Positions 1 through 6,561 of a DNA stretch of 14,408 bases are shown here, piece by piece; the stretch's first letter is position 1, and every line of letters begins with the position of its first letter. Source of the stretch: Chitinophagaceae bacterium UBA3961 (GTDB lineage Bacteria; Bacteroidota; Bacteroidia; Chitinophagales; Chitinophagaceae); assembly GCA_002385265.1 (NCBI GenBank), contig DGDD01000110.1, positions 6,152 to 20,559 on the forward strand, written 5' to 3'. Position numbers and translations under genes: made by a program. A model generated the notes under the pieces. The model had not been told where the DNA came from and did not search any database. It saw nothing but the letters and a program-made list of their open reading frames with translations.

Positions 1-85
1 GTAAATCCCAACCGGCTCTTAAACATTCTATTGGATATCTAAAAAAATTACGGATATTAATATAACAGACGTATCTTCTACCCCA

Positions 86-1099
86 ATGCTTACATCAGTG
101 CATCAAATATTCGATATGCCTCCCCAAGATCTGGATGACTATCTGGAACGAGGGTGGTTTCGGATGCAGCAAACCATTTTCACAACGCACTCGATACACA
201 AATATGGTCAGCCGTATACTACTTTATGGCTGAGAAATAGATTGACAGACTTTGAAGCGAACAGCACTTTTAAATCTCTGGCGAAACGAAACAAGAACTT
301 TAGAGTTTCCATCATGCCGTTTGAAAAAACCGAGCCCTTTGATGAACTCTACGCAAAGTATCGTGCCCCATTGCCGGAAGATAGAATAGACGATTTGGAT
401 CAAGTATTGTTTGGAGATAAAAAAAGGAATCGCTTTAGGAGTTATACTGTTTCTGTTTTTGATGGCGATAAAATGATTGGCGCGGGCGTGTTTGACCTAG
501 GACAAGAATCGGCCGCAGGTATTACATCCTTCTACGATCCCGCCTATGCGAAGTATAGTCTTGGAAAGTATTTGATCTATTTGAAGATGGAGTATTGCAA
601 AAGCATTGGGATGAAATATTTCTATCCCGGATACTTTGTACCCGGATTGCCCGCCTTCGATTACAAGCTCACTATGAATCGAGAAACCCTAGAGTTCTAC
701 GATCCTTCAAAAGAGCGTTGGTTAGATATTTCGGAGTACAATCCTTCTTACGTATTTACAGATGTGATAAAGGCAGCGCTTGATCATTATAAGTTCATTT
801 TACAAAAAGAGGGATTGATGTCTACTTTGGTTCATTATATACCCTATAGTGCTACTGCCGAAATGTTGGGTATTACACATCACTTGGCCATTCCATATTT
901 TCTTCATTTGCCCGGCCAACATAAGTCCGGCTCAGACTTGGCCATCACCTATCATCCGTTTAAGAAAGAATATCAGTTTTTCCAATGTACACATTTGGAT
1001 CCGGAAGACTTCTTAAAGAACGAATTTCATACGTACTGCTTTACGCTTGCAAACTTTGTGAGAGTGAAGAAATTGCAGATGTTTAATCCGGTCAGTTAA
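86..1099 (+). CDS. Arginyl/leucyl-tRNA--protein transferase family protein (ATE/Bpt-like)
   Basis: This 337-residue protein resembles the tRNA-dependent aminoacyl-protein transferases that attach Arg or Leu to protein N termini for N-degron proteolysis in the cytoplasm. The C-terminal ATE domain (roughly residues 100-230, a GNAT-like fold) is recognisable from GVFDLG at 134-139, followed by SAAGITSFYDP, then YSLGKYLIYLKMEYCK and YFYPGYFVPG. The N-terminal region keeps the family pattern (LDDYLERGWFRM, then LAKRNKNFRVSI), but the CxxC-type cysteine cluster normally between them is absent, and there is no Cys in about the first 165 residues. Bacterial homologues are usually about 240-250 residues; this one carries roughly 100 extra C-terminal residues of unknown role. 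The ATG at 86 is the first ATG after an in-frame stop at 20-22. No clear promoter or ribosome site is visible. It stands alone, convergent with the downstream minus-strand operon. The family call is firm; the transferred residue cannot be told from sequence. Confidence 0.85.
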   Translation: MLTSVHQIFDMPPQDLDDYLERGWFRMQQTIFTTHSIHKYGQPYTTLWLRNRLTDFEANSTFKSLAKRNKNFRVSIMPFEKTEPFDELYAKYRAPLPEDRIDDLDQVLFGDKKRNRFRSYTVSVFDGDKMIGAGVFDLGQESAAGITSFYDPAYAKYSLGKYLIYLKMEYCKSIGMKYFYPGYFVPGLPAFDYKLTMNRETLEFYDPSKERWLDISEYNPSYVFTDVIKAALDHYKFILQKEGLMSTLVHYIPYSATAEMLGITHHLAIPYFLHLPGQHKSGSDLAITYHPFKKEYQFFQCTHLDPEDFLKNEFHTYCFTLANFVRVKKLQMFNPVS

Positions 1100-1162
1100 T
1101 TAATAAGTAAGAATTAATAATTAAGAATGGAGACAGATTGAAATGGGGGTATTGTTCTAGTT

Positions 1163-1195
1163 TTCGGTCTTCTTTTGTGTAGACCTTCGGTCTGC
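1163..1195 (+). other. Repeat with two mutually exclusive hairpins
   Basis: The octamer TTCGGTCT occurs at 1163-1170 and again at 1186-1193, with AGACC at 1181-1185 between the copies. AGACC can pair with either GGTCT copy. The downstream choice forms a tight 7-bp stem (1179-1185 with 1189-1195, one G-T pair, 3-nt loop). No T-run follows on either strand, so it is not a standard terminator. It may still stabilise or end the transferase transcript. The rest of the 256-base gap 1100-1355 holds only the minus-strand terminator and no gene that I can see. Confidence 0.35.
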
Positions 1196-1287
1196 TAATG
1201 GGGAACACCTTTCGACTGGATCTATGGTTTGGAAGGAGCCTGCTATTTAATAGTGGTTATTCTTAAAAGCATTATTGACTTCATTGC

Positions 1288-1332
1288 AAAAAAAATCGAT
1301 AGAAACAAACCTTGAGGAGTGTTCCTATCGAT
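1288..1332 (-). terminator. Rho-independent terminator of the SGNH-DUF1080 operon
   Basis: On the minus strand, just past the DUF1080 stop codon, ATCGATAG (1332-1325) pairs with CTATCGAT (1302-1295). The stem extends past one mismatch through a further four or so pairs (GAACA side to TGTTT side). It is followed immediately by a run of eight T (1295-1288, minus strand). Stem plus T-run is the textbook intrinsic terminator, and its placement 24 nt after the gene end supports it. Confidence 0.8.
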
Positions 1333-1355
1333 CAGATATTAAGAGGAGACGTTTG

Positions 1356-2282
1356 CTATTTGGCGGGAGTGATTACAATGTTACGGTATTCAATAGGACC
1401 ATGATCTCCTTGCATCATGATGGGTCCGGGTAAGCCTTCATTGCTATCAATAGCACCACCTGTAATGCCCGGAATTTCTTGTTTGTAAATCACTGTTTTC
1501 CCATTTGCAATAACAGTTACAATGCGTCCAACAATAGTAATATCATACGATTGCCATTCTCCGGGCGCTTTCGCTACTTGATACAATGGTTTGATAAAGC
1601 CATAGATTGCTCCTAATTCTCCCACGTTTGGTTCATGCCCTTTTGCATCGTTTACTTGAACTTCATAACGACCTCTCAAATAAACACCACTATTGCTTTC
1701 TTCAGGATAACGGAATTCGATGTGTAATTTGAAATCGGTAAAAGTCTTTGAACTGCGAATGTTAACGCCCGACTTTGGACTTTTTAGCACTCCCTTCTCT
1801 ACCATCCATTGGTTGTTTTTTCCCATAGGTTCCCATCCGGTAAGATCTTTTCCATTAAATAGTTTAATTGGAGCTCCCCAAACCGGTTCTTTAGCGGGGA
1901 TTAAGTCTGGTGCACGCTTGGCAACAAACTCCCATTTTTCTCCGATAGGATATAGGATGGTACCTTTTAAACTGTCGCCTTCAAAAACGCCTTCCATTAC
2001 CAGTGGCTTGTTTATGTTTTCCCATTGAGGAGGAATAGAGAAATGAAATTTATTTCCTTCTACAAATATTTCTGAAATAGGACGTGCGCTTCCGCCATCG
2101 TGAACGAAATGTCCTACCAGTGTTTTAATTCCTGAATGAGAAATTTCTAACCAAGATGGACGAACACGGTCGCTTGCATAAATAGAAATATCCCAACGCC
2201 CTTCAATTTTTCCGTTAGCAAATGTGAATTGACTGGTCACAAAACTTAGGGCGAGCAACAAAACGAACTTTACATTTTTCAT
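1356..2282 (-). CDS. Secreted DUF1080 (3-keto-disaccharide hydrolase family) protein
   Basis: This 308-residue exported protein has an N-terminal Sec signal peptide (residues 1-22, hydrophobic VLLLALSFV core, FA-N cleavage region). Residues about 25-122 form an extra beta-rich module of unknown function. A DUF1080 domain (PF06439) follows from about 138 to the end. It shows the family's LFNGKDLTGW (141-150), WMVEKGVL, ESNSGVYLRGRYEVQV, GAIYG, PGEWQSYDI and QGDHGPIEYRNI blocks. The fold is a concanavalin-like jelly roll; characterised members cleave 3-keto-glycosides in the periplasm or outside the cell. It lies 6 nt after the SGNH esterase and is probably translated from the same message, which suggests joint processing of acylated sugars (inference). 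The start is fixed by the signal peptide. The domain call is secure; the exact substrate is unknown. Confidence 0.9.
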   Translation of the reverse strand: MKNVKFVLLLALSFVTSQFTFANGKIEGRWDISIYASDRVRPSWLEISHSGIKTLVGHFVHDGGSARPISEIFVEGNKFHFSIPPQWENINKPLVMEGVFEGDSLKGTILYPIGEKWEFVAKRAPDLIPAKEPVWGAPIKLFNGKDLTGWEPMGKNNQWMVEKGVLKSPKSGVNIRSSKTFTDFKLHIEFRYPEESNSGVYLRGRYEVQVNDAKGHEPNVGELGAIYGFIKPLYQVAKAPGEWQSYDITIVGRIVTVIANGKTVIYKQEIPGITGGAIDSNEGLPGPIMMQGDHGPIEYRNIVITPAK

Positions 2283-2288
2283 ATCAGC

Positions 2289-3023
2289 TTATTTAATAAA
2301 TGGCAATAATGGTTTAGCGGCTTTTAACCAAGCTCTTGCAATAAGTTCATGACCTGCGGGCATTGGGTGTATGCCGTCCCAAATCCAATAATTAGCAGCG
2401 GCTCTGTTTAGCGCTGCATCGAACAACGATTGCAAGGGAATAAAAACAGCCTTGAATTCTTTCGCTAAGTTTTTAACAATAGCAGCCCGCTCAAGAGTAG
2501 GTTCTCTCCATCGATCGTATTCTTTCAACACCTGACCTACCGGTAAAATAAAAGGCTCCATCAATATAAGTTTTATTTCCGGAATTTTTGCTGTGGTTTC
2601 TGCAAGAAGGCTGCTGTAACGTTCTTCAAATATTGTTATTGGCTCTCCATATCCATTCAGCAATGCATATACATCATTGATTCCGATAAGAACGCTTAGG
2701 ATCGTTGGTTCAAGGGCGATCGTGTCGTCTTGCCAACGCTTTTGTAAATCGCCAACGGTGTTCCCGCTGATGCCTCTGTTGAATATTTGAAGAGACTCAT
2801 TTGGATGGTCGTACCAAAGTTTTGACGAAGCAATGTAAGCATAGCCGTGACCCATTACATGATTCCAGTCGTTGTTTCGGGTTCTGTTTCCATCGGTGAT
2901 GGAATCTCCTTGGAAGAGAATGCGGTAATTCGCTTTAGTAGAAATTGGATCTGCATTTGGCAATAGGGAAACGGCTGTTCCGGCTAGACTTATGTTTTTG
3001 ACAAAATCTCTTCTGCTTTGCAT
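2289..3023 (-). CDS. Tat-exported SGNH/GDSL-family hydrolase
   Basis: This 244-residue serine esterase or deacylase of the SGNH superfamily shows all four blocks. Block I is GDSITDG with nucleophile Ser41. Block II is RGISGNTV with Gly84. Block III is GIND with Asn116. Block V is DGIHP with Asp216 and His219. The N terminus SRRDFVK followed by a hydrophobic stretch (about 11-21) is a twin-arginine signal, so the enzyme is probably exported folded. Family members remove acetyl or other acyl groups from carbohydrates, or act as lipases and esterases; the short size and Bacteroidota context favour carbohydrate deacetylation (inference). It is the first gene of a two-gene operon with the DUF1080 protein and is divergent from the M20 genes across a 110-base intergenic region. 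The catalytic set is complete. Confidence 0.9.
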   Translation of the reverse strand: MQSRRDFVKNISLAGTAVSLLPNADPISTKANYRILFQGDSITDGNRTRNNDWNHVMGHGYAYIASSKLWYDHPNESLQIFNRGISGNTVGDLQKRWQDDTIALEPTILSVLIGINDVYALLNGYGEPITIFEERYSSLLAETTAKIPEIKLILMEPFILPVGQVLKEYDRWREPTLERAAIVKNLAKEFKAVFIPLQSLFDAALNRAAANYWIWDGIHPMPAGHELIARAWLKAAKPLLPFIK

Positions 3024-3074
3024 GCATCTAAGATACCAACTGTTTTGTTTCCTGCTTTTATTAATTGTTCAAAC

Positions 3075-3084
3075 TACAATTGTA
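3075..3084. promoter_or_regulatory. 10-bp palindrome in the divergent promoter region
   Basis: TACAATTGTA is a perfect palindrome inside the 110-base gap between the divergent SGNH (minus) and M20 (plus) genes, so promoters for both must lie nearby. It could be an operator half-site pair, and on the minus strand TACAATTG is one base off the Bacteroidota -7 element TAnnTTTG. No well-spaced -33 TTG accompanies it on either strand. Such short AT-rich palindromes also arise by chance, so this is only a candidate. Confidence 0.25.
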
Positions 3085-3133
3085 AATTTTACTTCATATA
3101 ATTCTGTAAATTGAGAGCACTAAAACTAATGGA

Positions 3134-4414
3134 ATGAAATACACACTGCTTCCCTTCTTTTTGTTCCTTGCCATTGTTTCTTCTGCTCAAGGTGTTTCCA
3201 AAGAACTTCCACAATTGTATAAAAAAGTTGAAGGAAGGATGATTGAATGGAGACGACATTTCCACCAATACCCTGAACTTTCCAATCGAGAGTTTAAAAC
3301 GGGAAAATTCATTGCAGATACTTTAACTGCGCTTGGATTGCAAGTAAAATATCCTGTGGCAAAAACAGGTGTGGTGGCGGTTTTAAAAGGAGGAAAGCCG
3401 GGTCCTGTAATTGGTTTGCGTGCCGATATTGATGCGCTTCCCATTGTTGAAAGAACGCTAGTTCCATTTGCTTCGAAAGAAACTTCAACGTACAACGGAC
3501 AAAATGTTGGAGTAATGCATGCATGCGGCCACGATGCACATACGGCCATCTTGTTGGCAACAGCCGCAGTATTGAAACAAATTCAATCTGAAGTACCTGG
3601 TACCGTGGTCTTCTTTTTTCAGCCGGCAGAAGAAGGTGCACCAACAGGTGAAGAAGGTGGCGCACCGTTGATGATAAAAGAAGGTGCAATGGATGATCCC
3701 AAAATTCAAGCAATGTATGGCTTGCACATGGCTTCAGGAATGCCTGCAGGAATGTTGGCTTATAAACCAGGTGCTGCACAAGCTTCTTCTGATCTTTTCA
3801 AAATAAGTGTTCAGGGGAAAGGAAGCCATGGTTCCATGCCTTGGGGAGGAGTTGATCCAATAATGGTTTCCGCAGAAATCATGACCAATATTCAAACCAT
3901 TGTAAGCCGCCAGTCTAACTTAACAAAAGCACCGGTGGTTATTTCGGTTGGTTCCATTCACAGCGGCGTTCGCTCGAATATCATTCCCGAAACAGCAGAA
4001 ATGTTGGGCACTATTCGAACGTTGGATCCGCAAATGCGATTGGAGGTTCATGCCAGTTTGAAAAAGATGATACCTGCCATTGCTGAGAGTATGGGTGCGA
4101 AAGCCAGCATTGATATTGTAACGCAAACATTGGTTAATTATAATGACCTGGAACTGTCTAAAAAAATTCCTGAATTTTTAAAGCGCGCTGCCGGTGCCGA
4201 TAAAGTAATTGAAAGTACTTGGACAACAGCAGCGGAGGATTTCTCTTTCTATGGAACAAAAGCGCCGTCTTTCTTTTTTAGTTTGGGCGGATTGGCTCCC
4301 GGTAAAACGCCTGATCAAGCCGGCCCACATCATACGCCTGATTTTTATTTAGATGAATCTGGTTTTATTGTAGGCGTAAAAGCCTTTGTTGAAATTGTAC
4401 TCAGCGGAAAGTAA
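3134..4414 (+). CDS. Exported M20D metallo-amidohydrolase, copy 1
   Basis: This 426-residue zinc-type amidohydrolase belongs to the M20D group (hippurate hydrolase, N-acyl-amino-acid amidohydrolase, IAA-amino-acid hydrolase). A Sec signal peptide (residues 1-18, ending SSAQG) places it in the periplasm or outside. WRRHFHQYPELS opens the family domain. The metal and catalytic set is complete: Cys131 and His133 in HACGHDAH, Glu166 and Glu167 in QPAEEG, His198 in YGLHM, and the C-terminal HHTPDFY pair at 399-400. The small dimerisation domain includes GKGSHGSMPWGGVDP. Length is typical of the family plus a signal peptide. Its stop is 36 nt before a close paralogue in the same direction, so the pair is probably co-transcribed up to the hairpin at 5771-5791. 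It likely releases amino acids from N-acyl conjugates; the acyl group and residue cannot be told from sequence. Confidence 0.92.
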   Translation: MKYTLLPFFLFLAIVSSAQGVSKELPQLYKKVEGRMIEWRRHFHQYPELSNREFKTGKFIADTLTALGLQVKYPVAKTGVVAVLKGGKPGPVIGLRADIDALPIVERTLVPFASKETSTYNGQNVGVMHACGHDAHTAILLATAAVLKQIQSEVPGTVVFFFQPAEEGAPTGEEGGAPLMIKEGAMDDPKIQAMYGLHMASGMPAGMLAYKPGAAQASSDLFKISVQGKGSHGSMPWGGVDPIMVSAEIMTNIQTIVSRQSNLTKAPVVISVGSIHSGVRSNIIPETAEMLGTIRTLDPQMRLEVHASLKKMIPAIAESMGAKASIDIVTQTLVNYNDLELSKKIPEFLKRAAGADKVIESTWTTAAEDFSFYGTKAPSFFFSLGGLAPGKTPDQAGPHHTPDFYLDESGFIVGVKAFVEIVLSGK

Positions 4415-4450
4415 TCCCTACTATTATTAAATAACTGAAATATACTACTC

Positions 4451-5731
4451 GTGAAAAAATTAGTTGCACTAATTGCATTAGCTGTGTTATCATCAAGCAT
4501 GTTGAATGCACAAACTCCGGCCAAGCTCACAAAGATCTATCCCGAATTGGAAACCAAACTGATTGAGTGGCGTCGGTATTTACATGCTAATCCGGAACTG
4601 AGTTTCGCAGAAATGAATACCGGAAAGCTTATTGCAGACAGTTTGAAGAGTTTCGGACTATCCGTAAAGTATCCGGTGGCAAAAACCGGAGTGATTGCAA
4701 TATTAAAAGGTGGTAAGCCGGGACCGGTTATTGGAATTCGTGCTGATATTGATGCGCTACCCGTAACTGAACGTGCCCCCATTTCTTTTGCTTCAAAAGT
4801 GACAGCCGATTATGCCGGTCAGAAAGTGGGTGTGATGCACGCTTGTGGTCATGATGCTCATACTGCCATTTTGCTGGCAACTGCATATGCCCTTAAGCAA
4901 GTACAATCGCAGCTACCGGGAACCGTGGTGTTTTTCTTTCAACCCGCAGAGGAGGGAAATCCAAACGGGGGTCCGGGTGGTGCAGAAACCATGTTGAAAG
5001 AAAATGTGATGGATGATCCGAAGATTGATAAGATGTATGCCTTGCACATGAGTGCAGCCCAACCGGTAGGCACCATTGGTTATGCGCAGGGTGCAGCAAT
5101 GGCTTCAGCCGATATGTTCAAGATTGTTGTGAAAGGCAAAGGCAGTCATGGCTCGATGCCGTGGGGAGGAGTAGATCCTATCATGGTTTCAGCCCAGATC
5201 ATTCAGAATTTGCAGACAATTGTGAGTCGACAATCAAATCTAACCAAAGCGCCATTGGTAATTTCAGTAGGTTCTTTGCATTCAGGTGTTCGCAGCAATA
5301 TTATTCCGGAAACGGCGGAGATTGTTGGAAGCTTGAGAGCATTGGATGAACAAATGCGATTGGATGCGCATGCGAGTATGCGCAAAATGGCTAAAGCAAT
5401 TGCAGAGAGTGCCGGCGCTACAGCTACGGTAGAAATAAACACGTCAACTTTGGTTACAGTGAATGATGTTGATTTGTGTAAGAAAGCAGCTCCTGCATTG
5501 GCGCGTGCTGCCGGTGCCGATAATGTAAAAATCATTCCTTGGATTACGGGCTCAGAGGATTTTTCTTATTTCGGACAAAAAGCGCCCGCAATGTTGTTTA
5601 TGCTAGGGGGACTGCCCAAAGGTAAAAAGCCCGAGGAGGCTGCACCGCACCATACGCCTGATTTTTACTTGGATGAGAGCGGATTTATTGTTGGGGTGAG
5701 GGCGTTTGTAGAGTTGGTGTTTAACCAATAG
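4451..5731 (+). CDS. Exported M20D metallo-amidohydrolase, copy 2
   Basis: This tandem paralogue of the preceding gene is again 426 residues. It starts at a GTG that is followed directly by a good signal peptide (VALIALAVLSSSMLNAQ), which supports that start. The metal ligands are intact: Cys132 and His134 in HACGHDAH, Glu167 and Glu168 in QPAEEG, His199 in YALHM, and HHTPDFY at 400-401. Long segments match copy 1 exactly, including VGVMHACGHDAHTAILLAT, GKGSHGSMPWGGVDPIMVSA and NIIPETAE. Differences cluster in the signal peptide, the loop after PAEEG (NPNGGPGG versus APTGEEGG) and the C-terminal third. A 36-nt gap without terminator separates the copies. Both being complete suggests diverged specificity rather than decay (inference). 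Confidence 0.92.
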   Translation: MKKLVALIALAVLSSSMLNAQTPAKLTKIYPELETKLIEWRRYLHANPELSFAEMNTGKLIADSLKSFGLSVKYPVAKTGVIAILKGGKPGPVIGIRADIDALPVTERAPISFASKVTADYAGQKVGVMHACGHDAHTAILLATAYALKQVQSQLPGTVVFFFQPAEEGNPNGGPGGAETMLKENVMDDPKIDKMYALHMSAAQPVGTIGYAQGAAMASADMFKIVVKGKGSHGSMPWGGVDPIMVSAQIIQNLQTIVSRQSNLTKAPLVISVGSLHSGVRSNIIPETAEIVGSLRALDEQMRLDAHASMRKMAKAIAESAGATATVEINTSTLVTVNDVDLCKKAAPALARAAGADNVKIIPWITGSEDFSYFGQKAPAMLFMLGGLPKGKKPEEAAPHHTPDFYLDESGFIVGVRAFVELVFNQ

Positions 5732-5770
5732 AAGAGTAGAATTTTTAACAAGCTTAAACTATATTTTGTA

Positions 5771-5796
5771 AGCCGCAGCATAGCTGCGGCTATTTT
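5771..5796 (+). terminator. Rho-independent terminator after the M20 pair
   Basis: AGCCGCAGC (5771-5779) pairs perfectly with GCTGCGGCT (5783-5791) around a 3-nt loop, giving a 9-bp GC-rich stem in otherwise AT-rich DNA. A T-rich tail (TATTTTATT) follows on the plus strand. It sits 39 nt after the second M20 stop and 64 nt before the next promoter, so it separates the two transcription units. Confidence 0.75.
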
Positions 5797-5854
5797 ATTG
5801 ACTATGATCAATTGTTTTCAATAAGTATTGGGAATCTCTCACCCGATTGAGGGA

Positions 5855-5884
5855 TTGAAAGCGAGTTGTTGATGAATAGTTTTG
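5855..5884 (+). promoter_or_regulatory. Bacteroidota-type promoter (-33 TTG, -7 TAGTTTTG)
   Basis: TTG at 5855-5857 is separated by exactly 19 nt from TAGTTTTG at 5877-5884. The second element matches the Bacteroidota -7 consensus TAnnTTTG perfectly, and the spacing is the preferred one for the phylum's primary sigma factor. Transcription would start around 5889-5893, upstream of the ATG at 5905 but downstream of the in-frame ATG at 5866. It lies directly after the M20 terminator and would drive the whole downstream operon. Confidence 0.7.
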
Positions 5885-5904
5885 ATACTGAACAATTCGT
5901 CGAT

Positions 5905-6561
5905 ATGAAATCGGTTCTCGCCTTATTATTTTTTGTCATTTTTGGTGCATGCAACACCCCGTATTATAGCTCTCCTAATAGTATGTTGGGGCAGCCAGCC
6001 TCTTTATACTTAATTGATGGTCGACAAATCAATGGTAAGATCGCTGTACGAACCTTTGATGATTACAGTTCAGTAGCACGAATACAATTTTCAGAGGGGG
6101 CTACAAATCAATATCGAGATTATTTTATTGAGGATATACAATCGATATACATGAATGGAAGTGTATATCAGGTAAAGCTATTAATTGGGAGTCAGTTTTG
6201 GGGTGGCGATGCATTGCGTTTGGTTAAGAGGCTGAGTGCAGAGAACGGCAGAATGGCAATGTTTGAACATGAGAAAATGTTTAAGAATGCAACAACGGGA
6301 AAAATGGAGAAGATCACTGAGTTCTTCTTGCAATTGCCCAATAGCCAACGAAGAGAGATATACAATGCGGAAAGCGCCAAATTCACTCCCAATTTTGATG
6401 ATAAGATGGCTGCTATTGTTGTTGATTGCCCCGAACTCGCTGCAAAAATTAAATCGAAGCATCGCGACTATTTCTACCCATTTCTTGCAAACAATAGTGA
6501 ATTGAGAAGAAGAACAGTATTGCTTCAAATAATTAATGAGTATAATTCCTGTAAACAATGA
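5905..6561 (+). CDS. Small exported lipoprotein-like hypothetical protein, first gene of the operon
   Basis: I do not recognise the family. From the ATG at 5905 the protein is 218 residues and opens with MKSVLALLFFVIFGAC, a short signal sequence ending at a lipobox-like cysteine (imperfect, Phe at -3). It was therefore called as a probable lipoprotein. The mature part begins with a beta-rich stretch (SLYLIDGRQINGKIAVRTFDD, then IEDIQSIYMNGSVYQVK) that reads like a small barrel such as those in other Bacteroidota surface proteins. An alpha-rich charged C-terminal half follows. The reading frame extends to an ATG at 5866, but that codon would precede the predicted transcription start and would bury the signal sequence. 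The stop overlaps the next ATG (ATGA), so translation is coupled to the LGFP protein. Confidence 0.75.
   Translation: MKSVLALLFFVIFGACNTPYYSSPNSMLGQPASLYLIDGRQINGKIAVRTFDDYSSVARIQFSEGATNQYRDYFIEDIQSIYMNGSVYQVKLLIGSQFWGGDALRLVKRLSAENGRMAMFEHEKMFKNATTGKMEKITEFFLQLPNSQRREIYNAESAKFTPNFDDKMAAIVVDCPELAAKIKSKHRDYFYPFLANNSELRRRTVLLQIINEYNSCKQ

Noticed and set aside
3024..3133. Bacteroidota -33/-7 promoters for the divergent SGNH and M20 genes
   Set aside because: Only partial matches were found (TAAATTTT 15 nt after a TTG, TAAATTG 24 nt after another); spacing is off, so no promoter was called.
3309..3779. Minus-strand open frame of 156 residues inside the first M20 gene
   Set aside because: It is antisense to a clearly conserved enzyme, and its His/Leu-rich, low-complexity translation shows no domain.
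3134..5731. M20 genes as DapE/ArgE-type or carboxypeptidase G2-type enzymes
   Set aside because: The metal motif HACGHDAH with a cysteine ligand is the M20D signature; DapE and ArgE use an HxD-type motif.
3134..5731. Tandem M20 repeat as a mobile element or assembly artefact
   Set aside because: The copies differ throughout at DNA and protein level and have distinct signal peptides and gaps, so they are real diverged paralogues.
5866..5904. N-terminal extension of the lipoprotein gene from ATG 5866
   Set aside because: It overlaps the consensus -7 element and would put 13 polar residues ahead of a clean signal sequence.
6181..6558. Minus-strand open frame of 125 residues within the lipoprotein gene
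   Set aside because: It opposes the operon and has no signal, motif or promoter; best explained as a shadow of the coding strand.
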